From assembly GCA_031265435.1 (NCBI GenBank), contig JAISCR010000104.1, positions 1-64,000 on the forward strand: 64,000 nucleotides of DNA, given 5' to 3'. Position 1 is the first letter of the stretch; each line of letters begins with the position of its first letter. Source of the stretch: Treponema sp. GTDB lineage: Bacteria; Spirochaetota; Spirochaetia; Treponematales; Breznakiellaceae. Shown here one piece after another: positions 18,675 to 29,381 of this stretch. The notes beneath the pieces are model-generated. The model was not told the origin of the DNA. It saw only the letters and a program-made list of their open reading frames with translations, and did not search any database. The position numbers and the translations under genes are program-made.

Positions 18675-20330
18675 CTATTTACCGCCCCAGTCCTTGATCC
18701 GCTGGTTGAGCTGACTCTGCATATAGGCCTCGTACTGGGCCATGCCGTCGGCCTTCATCTGGTTCACATACGCGGCCCACTGGGTTTCAAACTGAGCGGG
18801 CGCGCAGGTGATCACCTGAGGCAGCATCTTCTTCATGGTTTCGGTAGCCTTCGCCATGGCCATCTGGGCTTCCGATCCATCGGGAGGATTGGGCATGCTC
18901 CAGGTGGGGAACCACAGGGTGTTGGGCGAAGGATTCTTGTCCATCAGTTCGTTGGCGCTGTTTACGCCATACGCGGCAAAGAGTTCCTTGTCTTCGGGCC
19001 TCAGCATCGCTTCCCTTTCGGGATAGTACCAGGAAAGGTCGGTGGGATACCCGTCTTTGAAGGAGCCTTCCCACTTGGGGAACACATCCCGCATCAGGAG
19101 ATTGGTGTTGGCAACCTGCCACGCATCGTTCTCCCAGTTGGCCCGCTGTTCCGCGGTTCTGTAGGGCTTCCTGCCTGAATCGTACTGCCAGTCCTGGCCT
19201 TCGATGCCCCAGCTTGCGGTGCGCTGGAATTCTTCACTCATATACGCGTTGATAAAGCGCATGATACGGGCGGGATCTTTTGCCTTGATGCTGATGCCGC
19301 CGCCGCGTCCCAGGTTGGGAATGGGGAGGTTCCGGTAGCGGGGCTTAATGCTCTTGTCGAATACAATGGGCAGACCCGCAAAGCTGCGATTGTAACGTCC
19401 CGTATCCCGCAGGGCATAATCGGCCTGGTTGAACTGCCAGTACTGGTCATGCATGCCGAGCACCCGGCCGGAAGAGAGTTTTGCCAGATACTGATCGTAG
19501 TTATCCACGAAGGCCGTCCTGTCGATATAACCCTGGGCATTGAGTTCGTTGAGTTTCCTGAACCAGCGTTTGGAAAGATCCTGGGTAAAGAAGTTTTCAT
19601 ACTTGTAGGTTCTGGGATCGACCGTGCCGTTCCCCTCGTTGGGGTAACCTGCCAGGAAGTTCGGAGGATTCCAGAGGCAGAAGGCATGCCAGTCGTAGGT
19701 AAGGATGGTGAAGGGGATGGTTGCCGCTCCGTCAATGGTGGGATGTCTCTTCGCGTAGTTAATGAGAAGATCGAAATACTCATCCATGGTAGTAATTGTG
19801 GGATACCCGGCTTCCTTGAGGACTTCTTTCTGCACCCAGAGCGCGGAATCGTTGTAAATCGGCTGTTGATACTGACCGTGAACGATACCGTAGTTGATCA
19901 GATAGTAGATGTGACCATCGCTAGGCCATTTAGCCTTTTCCCAGTTGCCGGAATCCTTGAGGTGCCATTCGACATTGGGGGCTTCCTTTACTATGAGGTC
20001 TTCAAGGGGAATCATGGCGCCCGCGTCGATGAAGGCCGTTTCATTAAGTTCAATGATATCCGGATAATCGCCGGAAGCGATCATGACGCCCCGTTTCTGA
20101 TCCCGGTCGCCGACCAGAATGTCCCATTTGATGGTGACATTGAGCTTTTCCTTCATCAGCCTGAAGAATTTGTTGTCCGCCGGGGGCTGCTGCCGCTGGG
20201 CCTGGGTGAATACCGAAATTTCAATCGGGTAATTGGGATCGCTTGAGGCTGCCCTCTGATCGTTTCTGCCGCCGGCAAAGGCCAATGCGGCAAGACAGAG
20301 GAGCGTCAACACGACAATGATTTTCTTCAT
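18675..20330 (-). CDS. Extracellular solute-binding protein (LplA-like)
   Basis: MKKIIVVLTLLCLAALAFAGG signal peptide; large SBP upstream of the LplB/LplC permeases. Confidence 0.88.
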   Translation of the reverse strand: MKKIIVVLTLLCLAALAFAGGRNDQRAASSDPNYPIEISVFTQAQRQQPPADNKFFRLMKEKLNVTIKWDILVGDRDQKRGVMIASGDYPDIIELNETAFIDAGAMIPLEDLIVKEAPNVEWHLKDSGNWEKAKWPSDGHIYYLINYGIVHGQYQQPIYNDSALWVQKEVLKEAGYPTITTMDEYFDLLINYAKRHPTIDGAATIPFTILTYDWHAFCLWNPPNFLAGYPNEGNGTVDPRTYKYENFFTQDLSKRWFRKLNELNAQGYIDRTAFVDNYDQYLAKLSSGRVLGMHDQYWQFNQADYALRDTGRYNRSFAGLPIVFDKSIKPRYRNLPIPNLGRGGGISIKAKDPARIMRFINAYMSEEFQRTASWGIEGQDWQYDSGRKPYRTAEQRANWENDAWQVANTNLLMRDVFPKWEGSFKDGYPTDLSWYYPEREAMLRPEDKELFAAYGVNSANELMDKNPSPNTLWFPTWSMPNPPDGSEAQMAMAKATETMKKMLPQVITCAPAQFETQWAAYVNQMKADGMAQYEAYMQSQLNQRIKDWGGK

Positions 20331-20480
20331 AAGTTTCCTCCTGTAGAAATAGAAAAATAATTTTCGGCATCTTATGAACACTCAAAAGACACCCGAACCT
20401 AATTTTATCATGGGCTTTGACGGGAAGGTATCAGGCGTTTTCCCTATTAAGTGCCTGTCCGCAAAGCCGGTTACTTTACT

Positions 20481-22583
20481 TCAGTTTTTGGGCCCGGCAA
20501 ACATAAGCGCAAGGGGCATGGTAATTTCCACTGCCGTGGAACCCTTCCGGGAACGGAGACGGTATTCGGCTCCCAACTGGTGGGCTCTGTATTCCATTGA
20601 ACGGAGCCCCAGGCCTTCCCGGCCGCGCCTATGCCCTTTGCCCATTCCTTTGCCGTTGTCCCTCACCTGGAGAAGCAGAAAAGAATCTTCGGCGGACAGC
20701 TTTACCCGGACAAGTTCCGCTCCCGAATGTTTCAGCACATTCTGCAGGGCCTCCTGGATGATCCGGTAGATGTTAATCTCCTGGTTGCGGTTCAGGGGGA
20801 GAGGATCGGGCGCATCCCATGAAAGGCTGCAGCGCAGAGCTCCCTCCCGGCTGATGCTGTCGCAGAGCCCCGCAACGGCCTCCCGAAGCCCGAAGGCGTC
20901 CAGATCCATGGGAAAAGAATCGTGGGCATAACGGCGTGTACGGATCAGGGTTTCATCAATAAGTTCCGACAGTTCGGGCAGAAAAACCCCCGGCGCGTCC
21001 TGAGCGGCAAGGCTCTTGCAGAACATGGAAATTCCGGCCAGCCGCTGACAGATATCGTCATGGAGGTCGGCGCTGAAACGCCGCCGTTCAAGGTCGCTGA
21101 TCCTGAGAACCTCGGCCTCCACCGCGATACGGCGTTCCCCCTCTTCCTTGAGTTTCCGGTTTACCTCAAGAAGATCCTTTGTGCGGTAGGCCACTTCCTG
21201 TTCAAGCCTGCGGGAACGTTCCTTTTCATCATCCAGTAAACGGAGCCGTTTTACCGTATTGGCAATAAAAACAGCTCCGCCGGACATCTGGGGATACACC
21301 TGATCGGGAGCCTCGTAAAGGACAAAACCCAGGTACTCGTTCCCGGAGCGGAGATGAAAAAGACAGAGATCCTGAAACTCTTCTTTGGCTTTTAATTTTC
21401 TGAAAAAGAAGCCTGTATCCATAGCCGGAGGATTTTCCGCAAAAGAGAGATCCCTGCCCCCGGATCGCTCAAAAACCAGGTATCCTGTTTCGCCGGTGTT
21501 TTCCAGGGCATCGCCGTAGAGAATAAAGTAGAAACTCCGCACATGAAGGTTGGTTAAAAAACTCTGCAGATAGGGAATCATGACGGGAAGAGAATCGATA
21601 AGGGCCAGATTGTGTCCCAGGGAATTCACATTGAGTGAATAAATTTCCGATTTGATGATGTCATAGGGAGCGGCGCTCATGCTCATGTCCGGCAGAATTC
21701 TTTCCGTGCCCCCGCTTGCGTCTTCGGGCCTTTCCGGGCATCCGCAGGAAGAACGCAGTATCAGTGTCGATTCAACATAGATGATCCCGGGCACGGCAAT
21801 TCCCCGTATAAGATCCCGGATGGCGCGGACGGCCATGCGGCCCTGTTCCGAAAGAGGCTGACGTACCGTGGTAAGGGGAGGATTCACCAGCCGGGCCTGA
21901 CTTATATCATCAAAACCCGTTACCGGACAGTTCCGCCACCGGGGATCGGACAGGCTCTGCAGCAGTTCCTGAATACCGATGGCAATATTGTCGCTTCCGG
22001 CAACAATGCAATCCGGCCTTTCAGGATGAAGGGCAATGTGATTCCGCATTATTTCCATACCGGAAAGCTCATTGAAGATACCGCTGTATACCCTTCCCCG
22101 GAGCCCCGGAAAGGCCCGTTCCCCGTCCTTAATCGCCTTCCGGAACACATCTTCCCGGACAACGTTATCCTGATGCTTTGCCGGGCCTCCCACATAGATA
22201 AAATCCCGATAGCCGTGGGTCATGATAAGGTGTTCCATGAGGAGTTCCATGGATTCCCTGTTCTTGACAATAATTGAATGATAATCGAAGAGCCGCATAC
22301 CGATGGAGACAAAGGGAACTTGGGAGGCCATGGCCTTTAGTTCCGAAGGAATAGCAATTTCACTCTCGTCGGTAAAAACCGAAGAGAGGAGGAGTATGCC
22401 GTCTGTGGCAATGAGTTTCCAGGTGGGAATGGTTCCCGCGCCGGATGCGCTCTTCCCGTTCAGCGCTTCACCCTGAACGGAGAGCAGGCCGATACCCAGT
22501 TTGCGGGCCTCTTCCCGCACCCCCCGGTACACCGAAAGCTGGTACTCCCCATCCAGGTTGTTAAGGAACAGGGCTATACGCAT
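20481..22583 (-). CDS. Sensor histidine kinase with N-terminal LacI/PBP1-like ligand-binding domain
   Basis: N-term MRIALFLNNLDGEYQLSVYRGVREEARKLG ... PVTGFDDISQARLVNPPLTTVRQPLSEQGRMAVR is LacI-like; C-term DLERRRFSADLHDDICQRLAGI (HisKA_3 H-box) and VRDNGKGMGKGHRRGREGLGLRSMEYRA (HATPase). Confidence 0.85.
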   Translation of the reverse strand: MRIALFLNNLDGEYQLSVYRGVREEARKLGIGLLSVQGEALNGKSASGAGTIPTWKLIATDGILLLSSVFTDESEIAIPSELKAMASQVPFVSIGMRLFDYHSIIVKNRESMELLMEHLIMTHGYRDFIYVGGPAKHQDNVVREDVFRKAIKDGERAFPGLRGRVYSGIFNELSGMEIMRNHIALHPERPDCIVAGSDNIAIGIQELLQSLSDPRWRNCPVTGFDDISQARLVNPPLTTVRQPLSEQGRMAVRAIRDLIRGIAVPGIIYVESTLILRSSCGCPERPEDASGGTERILPDMSMSAAPYDIIKSEIYSLNVNSLGHNLALIDSLPVMIPYLQSFLTNLHVRSFYFILYGDALENTGETGYLVFERSGGRDLSFAENPPAMDTGFFFRKLKAKEEFQDLCLFHLRSGNEYLGFVLYEAPDQVYPQMSGGAVFIANTVKRLRLLDDEKERSRRLEQEVAYRTKDLLEVNRKLKEEGERRIAVEAEVLRISDLERRRFSADLHDDICQRLAGISMFCKSLAAQDAPGVFLPELSELIDETLIRTRRYAHDSFPMDLDAFGLREAVAGLCDSISREGALRCSLSWDAPDPLPLNRNQEINIYRIIQEALQNVLKHSGAELVRVKLSAEDSFLLLQVRDNGKGMGKGHRRGREGLGLRSMEYRAHQLGAEYRLRSRKGSTAVEITMPLALMFAGPKN

Positions 22584-22617
22584 TTACCTTTAACACCATA
22601 CATAGGGAAATTATACT

Positions 22618-23295
22618 ATGGTTAAACGGTTTTTGCCAAAGTATAATGAATCCATGCCTGTGGCAAAAGTCATGATCGTAGAGGATCATCCGCTCTTTAG
22701 TAAGGGTTTAAGTTCTCTTATCACCAGCCGGGGATCTTATTCCGTGGTGGGAGAGGCAAAGGACTCCGCGGAGGCCTTCAAGCTTGCCGGAGAGGAACAG
22801 CCGGATCTCGCCATTGTGGATCTCAACCTGGGAGACGAAGACGGCCTGGATCTGCTCAAAGAGCTGCACAGCCGCTTTCCGGGGATTGCGGTGCTGGTGC
22901 TTTCCATGCACGACGAACGTTACTATGCCGAACGTGTGCTCAATGCCGGCGGGCGGGGCTACATCATGAAGGCCGAAGCGGGCAATAAAGTTATGGAGGC
23001 AATTGAAACGGTTCTGGGGGGAGAGATCTACCTCAGCAAGGCCGAACAGGAGCGGCTTTCGGAATGCCTGGAGCCCGGAGGCCCCTTTGCCTCTGTAGAA
23101 AAACTTTCCGACCGGCAGCTCCAGATATTCAACCTCCTTGGGAAAGGGCTGGGTACGGTGGAGATTGCGGCAAAACTCACTCTGAGCACAAAAACCATCG
23201 ACACCCACAAAGAGCACATCAAGATCAAACTCCACTGCAACACCACCCAGGAACTCAGGCAGCTTGCCATCGAGTGGGTCAACCGTCCCGCGTAA
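22618..23295 (+). CDS. NarL/FixJ-family response regulator
   Basis: Receiver MIVEDHPLFSKGL...DLAIVDLNLGDEDGLDLL; LuxR HTH KLSDRQLQIFNLLGKGLGTVEIAAKLTLSTKTIDTHKEHIKIKL; divergent from the kinase. Confidence 0.93.
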   Translation: MVKRFLPKYNESMPVAKVMIVEDHPLFSKGLSSLITSRGSYSVVGEAKDSAEAFKLAGEEQPDLAIVDLNLGDEDGLDLLKELHSRFPGIAVLVLSMHDERYYAERVLNAGGRGYIMKAEAGNKVMEAIETVLGGEIYLSKAEQERLSECLEPGGPFASVEKLSDRQLQIFNLLGKGLGTVEIAAKLTLSTKTIDTHKEHIKIKLHCNTTQELRQLAIEWVNRPA

Positions 23296-23347
23296 AACGC
23301 TTTCCGGAATTTGCGTATATGAACATCAGAAAGCCGGCGGCCTCTTT

Positions 23348-25132
23348 CTACAGATCCAGATCCTTGGCTTCGACCTTCTTTTGCACATAGTCCGCAAAGT
23401 CCGCGATCTTCATGGGCTCAAGCTGCCTTCCGTCCCTCAGCCGGATTGAAACCGTGCCTTCGTCCATCTCCCGCTGACCTGCCACCAGCATGTAGGGGAT
23501 CTTCCGGTTCTGGCAGTTACGGATCTTGGCGTTAAGCCTGTCGTCATCCAGTTCCGTGCTGACCCGCAGATCGCAGCCGCTTTCGCGGGACCTGGCCCTG
23601 AGGCAGTCCGTTATTTTTTTCGCGTAATCGTTGAAGCCTTCGGCCACGGGGATAACCGCTATCTGTTCCGGGGCAATCCATACGGGGAAGGCGCCGCCGA
23701 AGTGTTCGATAAGCACCCCGAAGAAACGCTCAAGACTCCCCAGCAGGGCCCGGTGAACCATGTAGGGGCGTTTGTGCTGACCATCCGCGTCGACAAAGGT
23801 CATGTCGAAGCGTTCAGGCTCGTTGAAGTCGAACTGGATTGTAGTCATCTGCCATTCCCGGCCCAGCGCGTCCTTTATCTTGAGGTCGATCTTGGGCCCG
23901 TAGAACGCGCCGCCGCCTTCGTCGATCTCGTAGGCCAGCCCTTCGGCTTCTACCGCCTTGCGGAGACTCTCCAGGGCGGCATCCCAGCGGCTCTGTTCCC
24001 CCACCGATTCGACGGGCTTGGTCGCAAGATAGGCCTTGATGTCCTTAAAGCCGAAAACCTTCCAAATCCACAGGCTGAAGCGCAGCACTTCAAGAATTTC
24101 AGCTTCCATCTGTTCGGGGGTGCAGAAAATGTGCGCGTCGTCCTGGGTAAAACCCCTCACCCGCAAAAGGCCGTGGAGAACCCCGCTCCGTTCGTAACGA
24201 TAAACCGTACCCAGTTCCGCCCAGCGCAGGGGCAGATCCCTGTAGCTTCGCTGTCTGTTTTTGTAGATCAGAATATGAAAGGGACAGTTCATCGGTTTGA
24301 TGATGTAGTCCTGCTTGTCGATCTCCATGGGGCTGTACATGTTGCTCTTGTAGAAACCCAGGTGCCCGGAAGTTTCCCAGAGCCAACTCTTGCCGATGTG
24401 GGGCGTATAGAGAATTTCGTAGCCGTTACGGTAGTGTTCCCTGCGCCAGAAATCCTCAATGGCTACCCTCATGCGGCCGCCGTTGGGATGCCAGTAGATG
24501 AGCCCCGCTCCGGCTTCCTCGTGGATCGAGTAGAGATCCAGATCTTTACCCAGACGGCGGTGATCCCGTTTCTCAACTTCATCAAGGAAGGCAAGGTATG
24601 CCTTGAGATCCTTGGGATTCTCCCACGCAGTACCGTAGATCCGGGTAAGCATGGGCCGGTTCTCGTCCCCCCGCCAGTAGGCTCCGGCAATGTTCATCAG
24701 GCGGAAGGCCGCGGAGTTGATCTCCCTGGTGTTCGCCACATGCGGGCCGCGGCAGAGATCCGCCCAGAGGCATGTGCCGAGCGAATCCCGGTTTTCGTAC
24801 ACGGTGATGGCTTCCCCCGGGGGAAGCTCGTTGATAAGTTCAGTCTTGAACTCTTCGGAGGCGAAACGCTTCAGGGCCTCCTCCCGGCTCAGTTCTACCC
24901 GCACCAGATCGAGTTTTGAATCGATGAGCTTCTTCATTTCGGCTTCAATGGCGGGGAGATCCTCATTGGCAATGGGCCCGGGGAGGAGAAAATCGTAGTA
25001 AAAACCGTTTTCGATTGAAGGCCCGATGGCTGCCTTCGTACCGGGGAACAGGGTAGTTACCGCCTGAGCCATGACGTGGCTCACCGAGTGGCGGATAAGG
25101 GATAGACGTTCTTCTTTTTGGCTGGCAGACAT
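23348..25132 (-). CDS. thrS: Threonyl-tRNA synthetase lacking the N-terminal TGS domain
   Basis: RLSLIRHSVSHVMAQAVTTLFPG; ENGFYYDF; YIIKPMNCPFHILIYKNRQRSYRDLPLRWAELGTVYRYERSGVLHGLLRVRGFTQDDAHIFCTPEQ; C-terminal anticodon-binding domain. Starts directly at the editing-domain region. Confidence 0.93.
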   Translation of the reverse strand: MSASQKEERLSLIRHSVSHVMAQAVTTLFPGTKAAIGPSIENGFYYDFLLPGPIANEDLPAIEAEMKKLIDSKLDLVRVELSREEALKRFASEEFKTELINELPPGEAITVYENRDSLGTCLWADLCRGPHVANTREINSAAFRLMNIAGAYWRGDENRPMLTRIYGTAWENPKDLKAYLAFLDEVEKRDHRRLGKDLDLYSIHEEAGAGLIYWHPNGGRMRVAIEDFWRREHYRNGYEILYTPHIGKSWLWETSGHLGFYKSNMYSPMEIDKQDYIIKPMNCPFHILIYKNRQRSYRDLPLRWAELGTVYRYERSGVLHGLLRVRGFTQDDAHIFCTPEQMEAEILEVLRFSLWIWKVFGFKDIKAYLATKPVESVGEQSRWDAALESLRKAVEAEGLAYEIDEGGGAFYGPKIDLKIKDALGREWQMTTIQFDFNEPERFDMTFVDADGQHKRPYMVHRALLGSLERFFGVLIEHFGGAFPVWIAPEQIAVIPVAEGFNDYAKKITDCLRARSRESGCDLRVSTELDDDRLNAKIRNCQNRKIPYMLVAGQREMDEGTVSIRLRDGRQLEPMKIADFADYVQKKVEAKDLDL

Positions 25133-25303
25133 ACGGTACCTCCTGCTGCACAATTCACACATTGCGGGGACGGATACAGTCTCTTCTTGAAACGGGGTAA
25201 AAAGCCTACTCGTCTCCATACAAGGCTTTCATTCACTATGTGCATTTTACCGGTCTTGTCAAGCTGACGAACAGCCTCATGTCGAACAGCCTCATTCATG
25301 TAG

Positions 25304-25320
25304 GGGTTTTGGAACAGGCT
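25304..25320. repeat. Short intergenic repeat, inverted copy of 30121-30137
   Basis: GGGTTTTGGAACAGGCT is the exact reverse complement of AGCCTGTTCCAAAACCC at 30121-30137. Confidence 0.6.
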
Positions 25321-25414
25321 CAATTGACTTATTCATACAATTTGGCACATAATGAATTTATCGAGATTTGTGGGCATCCTGAGGGTTTATGAAAAACAAT
25401 GAGGAAGGCGCTGT

Positions 25415-27616
25415 ATGAAAATCGGGAAAAAACTCATTCTAATGATTATCGCTATTACGCTGTCGGGGATTGGTATTCTTCTGGGGACTGTTTTAAACAG
25501 TTCAAGGAAACAGATCGTCTCGTTAATAAACAATGAAATGAGGAATCTGGCGGAAAAAGAAGCCAGCGATCTTGGGATATGGCTGGAGTCCTCGTTCAGG
25601 ATAGCCAGGACTCTGTCGCAGTCCATGGAGAGCTTTGAGGAGATAGAACCGGCCCAGCGTCGTTTCTTTTATAATCTGCTGCTTAAGCGGATGGTCGAGG
25701 CAAACCCGGAAATAGCCGCCATCTGGACCTGCTGGGAGCCAAACGCCCTGGACGGCCTTGACGCCCAATACGCCAACACGCCGGGGACGGACGCGACGGG
25801 CAGGTTCATCTCCTACTGGGAGCGGACTTCCGACGGGGGGGTCGGCCTGGAAGCGTCGGTGGATTACACGGTCAGCGGCGCGGGGGATTACTACCTTATC
25901 CCGATGCAAACCGGGAAAGAAACCGTGGTGGAACCTTATCCTTACGATATTAACGGGATCAGTACCCTTATTACCACCCTGGCGGTCCCGGTAAAAAACA
26001 GGGGCCGGAACGTCGGCGTGGTCGGCGTTGATCTTGCTCTGACGAGGATTCAAACCGCCGCGGAGGATATCAATCCCTACGAAGGCAGCGCCGCGTCGGT
26101 TTTTACCAACGACGGCCTTGTGGCGGGCTACTTTGACGTGGCAAGGCTTGGTAAAACAATGGACGAAGCCTACGCCTATGCGGCGGGCCCTTATTTGAAC
26201 GACATGAAGGCCGCCATTAAAAACGGGGTGGAATTTGATTTTATAAACGACATTGATGTCAACGGTACCATAATGCGCTACGATGTCCTTTCCGTTCCCC
26301 TCACCATAGGAAGAACCGATACCCCCTGGTCTCTGTCGATAGGGGTACCGCAAAAAGTTATCAACGCTCCGGTAACCAGGATGCTCCGGCTGAGTATCAT
26401 TATAAGCGTGGTGATGCTCCTCGTGATAGCCGCCGCGGCCTTCCTGCTTGCCCGCTCCATCAGCACTCCCCTGGGGCAGATGGTAACGGTTGTTTCAGGC
26501 CTGGGAGAAGGGGATTTGACCGGACAGTTACACATCAAACGCCGGGACGAAATAGGGGATATGGCTGTGGTTTTTAACGGAACCCTGGAAAAGATCAAAA
26601 ACCTCGTACTTACCATCAAAAACCAGAGTGTTGCCCTTTTCGACATCGGGAACGAGCTTGCCGGCAACATGACCGAAACCGCCGCGGCCATCAACCAGAT
26701 AACCGCGAATATTCAGAGCATCAAGAACCGGGTTATAAATCAGTCCGCCAGCGTTACCGAAACCAACGCAACCATGGAACAGATTACCGGCAATATCGAA
26801 AAACTTAACGCTCATGTGGACCGCCAGAGCGAGAGCGTTGCCCAGTCCTCCTCTGCCATTGAGGAAATGCTTGCCAATATCCAGTCCGTTTCCCAGACCT
26901 TGATCAAAAACGCCGGAAATGTCAAAGAGCTTACCGAATCATCCGAGGTGGGCCGTTCGGGCCTTCAGGAAGTGGCCGCGGATATTCAGGCGATTGCCCG
27001 GGAATCCGAAGGACTCCTGGAAATCAACGCGGTGATGGAAAACATCGCCAGCCAGACCAACCTCCTTTCCATGAACGCCGCCATAGAAGCGGCCCACGCC
27101 GGGGAAGCGGGGAAGGGTTTTGCCGTCGTGGCCGATGAAATACGGAAATTGGCTGAAAATTCCGGGGAACAGTCCAAGACTATTTCCACGGTACTCAAAA
27201 AAATCAAGGACTCCATCGACAAGATAACCAAGTCCACCGACAGCGTCCTCAACAAGTTTGAAGCCATAGACGGCGGGGTCAGAACCGTTTCGGATCAGGA
27301 AGAAAATATCCGGAACGCCATGGAGGAGCAAAGCGCCGGGAGCAAACAGATCCTGGAAGCCATCGGCCGGTTAAACGAAATTACCCGCATGGTCAAGGAC
27401 AGTTCGGTTCAGATGCTTGAGGGAAGTGAGCAGGTAATCCGCGAGAGCAGGAACCTGGAAGCCGTAACCCAGGAGATAACCAACGGAATGAACGAAATGG
27501 CCACCGGGGCGGATCAGATCAACGTGGCGGTAACCAGAGTTAATACCATCAGCAGCGAAAACAAGGAAAACATTGATGTGCTGGTCCAGGAGGTAACGAA
27601 GTTCCGGGTGGAATGA
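25415..27616 (+). CDS. Methyl-accepting chemotaxis protein (Cache-like sensor, HAMP, MCP signalling domain)
   Basis: Two TM segments; [82 protein letters not shown] hairpin tip. Confidence 0.95.
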   Translation: MKIGKKLILMIIAITLSGIGILLGTVLNSSRKQIVSLINNEMRNLAEKEASDLGIWLESSFRIARTLSQSMESFEEIEPAQRRFFYNLLLKRMVEANPEIAAIWTCWEPNALDGLDAQYANTPGTDATGRFISYWERTSDGGVGLEASVDYTVSGAGDYYLIPMQTGKETVVEPYPYDINGISTLITTLAVPVKNRGRNVGVVGVDLALTRIQTAAEDINPYEGSAASVFTNDGLVAGYFDVARLGKTMDEAYAYAAGPYLNDMKAAIKNGVEFDFINDIDVNGTIMRYDVLSVPLTIGRTDTPWSLSIGVPQKVINAPVTRMLRLSIIISVVMLLVIAAAAFLLARSISTPLGQMVTVVSGLGEGDLTGQLHIKRRDEIGDMAVVFNGTLEKIKNLVLTIKNQSVALFDIGNELAGNMTETAAAINQITANIQSIKNRVINQSASVTETNATMEQITGNIEKLNAHVDRQSESVAQSSSAIEEMLANIQSVSQTLIKNAGNVKELTESSEVGRSGLQEVAADIQAIARESEGLLEINAVMENIASQTNLLSMNAAIEAAHAGEAGKGFAVVADEIRKLAENSGEQSKTISTVLKKIKDSIDKITKSTDSVLNKFEAIDGGVRTVSDQEENIRNAMEEQSAGSKQILEAIGRLNEITRMVKDSSVQMLEGSEQVIRESRNLEAVTQEITNGMNEMATGADQINVAVTRVNTISSENKENIDVLVQEVTKFRVE

Positions 27617-27687
27617 GCGTATATGCCGGATCAAGCCTTTAGTTGACCTCGTGTACGCGGCATCGCGCTATATTCAGGGAGCATTGT

Positions 27688-28569
27688 ATGACCATCGGTT
27701 TTATCGGTTTAGGAATCATGGGGCGTCCCATGGCAAAGAATCTTATCAAGGCAGGCTGCAGCCTCGTAGTCTATGACAAGTTTGTCAATTTTGACGACAT
27801 CACCGCCCTGGGCGCCGGGGCCGCTTCTTCAAACAGGGATGTCGCCGCCAAAAGCGATCTTGTCATCACCATGCTGCCCAATTCGCCTCATGTGAAGGAG
27901 GCCGTGCTCGGCCCCGGCGGAGTCATTGAAGGCATCAAAAGCGGCGCCACGGTGGTGGACATGAGTTCCATTGCCCCGGCCGTCTCCCGGGAAGTGGCCG
28001 CCGCCCTCAAGGCCAGAGGGGTTAATTTTCTTGACGCGCCGGTTTCCGGGGGAGAACCCAAGGCCGTCGACGGAACTCTTGCGATCATGGCCGGCGGGGA
28101 CGAGAAGGTCTTTAATGAGGTGAAGCCTGTGCTTGAGAAGATGGGTTCCAGCGTGGTTCTTGTAGGGGATGTGGGCGCGGGAAATATAACAAAGCTGGCA
28201 AACCAGATCGTGGTTGCCCTCAATATCGCCGCGGTTTCGGAAGCCTTTGTGCTGGCACACAAGGCCGGTGTAGATCCCGAAAAGGTCTTTGACGCAATCA
28301 AGGGCGGTCTTGCCGGTTCCACGGTGATGAACGCCAAGGTTCCCATGATCCTCGACGGCAACTTCAAACCCGGTTTCCGTATTGAACTGCATATCAAGGA
28401 TCTCCAGAATGCGCTGGATACAGCCCACGATCTGGGGGTTCCCATTCCCCTTACCGCCGGTGTGATGGAAACTCTGCAGGCCCTCAAGACCGACGGCATG
28501 GCGGCCCACGATCACAGCGCCATTGTGCGGCATTACGAAAAGCTTGCGAAGACAGAAGTACGGAAATAA
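27688..28569 (+). CDS. 2-hydroxy-3-oxopropionate reductase/3-hydroxyisobutyrate dehydrogenase family
   Basis: MTIGFIGLGIMGRPMAKNLIKAG; FLDAPVSGGEPKAVDGTLAIMAGG; KLANQIVVALNIAAVSEAF. Confidence 0.9.
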   Translation: MTIGFIGLGIMGRPMAKNLIKAGCSLVVYDKFVNFDDITALGAGAASSNRDVAAKSDLVITMLPNSPHVKEAVLGPGGVIEGIKSGATVVDMSSIAPAVSREVAAALKARGVNFLDAPVSGGEPKAVDGTLAIMAGGDEKVFNEVKPVLEKMGSSVVLVGDVGAGNITKLANQIVVALNIAAVSEAFVLAHKAGVDPEKVFDAIKGGLAGSTVMNAKVPMILDGNFKPGFRIELHIKDLQNALDTAHDLGVPIPLTAGVMETLQALKTDGMAAHDHSAIVRHYEKLAKTEVRK

Positions 28570-28571
28570 GC

Positions 28572-29327
28572 GTGAAAAGGCTGGATAACAAAGTTGCCCT
28601 GATCACCGGGGCAGGGCAGGGACTGGGGGCGGCCATCGCCTCCCTTTTTGCCGCGGAAGGAGCCGTAGTATTTGTGGCGGATCTCAGGGCCGAAACAGGG
28701 AATGACACCGTTACCGTCATCAACGGCAGGGGAGGCAGGGCCTTCTTTGCCGGTCTGGATGTTACAAACGAGGAGAGCTGGATCGCCGCCCTGGGAACGG
28801 TAGAAAAGGAATGTGGGCGTCTGGATATTCTCGTGAACAATGCGGGGATCAACATCCGCGAGCCCATCGAAACGATGAAAGCTGAAAACTTCGACGCCAT
28901 GCTGGCGGTGAATGTAAAAGGCCCCTTTCTCGGCTGTAAACACTCCATTCCCCTCCTGCGCAGAGCCGGCGGCGGCTCGATCATCAACATGTCCAGCGTC
29001 TGCGGCCTCATCGGCCACCGCTACACCACGGAGGCTTACACGGTTACCAAGGGCGCGGTAACGCTGCTCACAAAAGCCGTCGCGGTGCGTTACGCCAAAG
29101 ACAATATCCGCTGCAACAGCCTTCACCCCAGTACGGTGGATACCCCGCTGATGCAGGAACTTTTTAAAGATCCGGCCCGCAAAGCCGAACGCCTCGGAGA
29201 AGTGCCCTTGGGCCGTCTTGCCTCCGCGGAAGACGTAGCCAACGCGGCCCTGTTCCTTGCCTCCGATGAGGCCGCCTTTATAAACGGTGTCGCCCTGCCC
29301 GTGGACGGAGGGACACGCGCGGATTAG
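28572..29327 (+). CDS. Short-chain dehydrogenase/reductase
   Basis: KVALITGAGQGLGAAIASLFAAEGA; ILVNNAGIN; YTVTKGAV; PVDGGTRAD. Confidence 0.93.
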   Translation: MKRLDNKVALITGAGQGLGAAIASLFAAEGAVVFVADLRAETGNDTVTVINGRGGRAFFAGLDVTNEESWIAALGTVEKECGRLDILVNNAGINIREPIETMKAENFDAMLAVNVKGPFLGCKHSIPLLRRAGGGSIINMSSVCGLIGHRYTTEAYTVTKGAVTLLTKAVAVRYAKDNIRCNSLHPSTVDTPLMQELFKDPARKAERLGEVPLGRLASAEDVANAALFLASDEAAFINGVALPVDGGTRAD

Positions 29328-29381
29328 AAAAACTGCCGGATCGTTGTTGTCCGGTACAAATTTTCGTTTTCGATGTCTTTT

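Noticed and set aside
23702-24919. 405-aa plus-strand ORF
   Set aside because: Antisense to thrS; shadow ORF.
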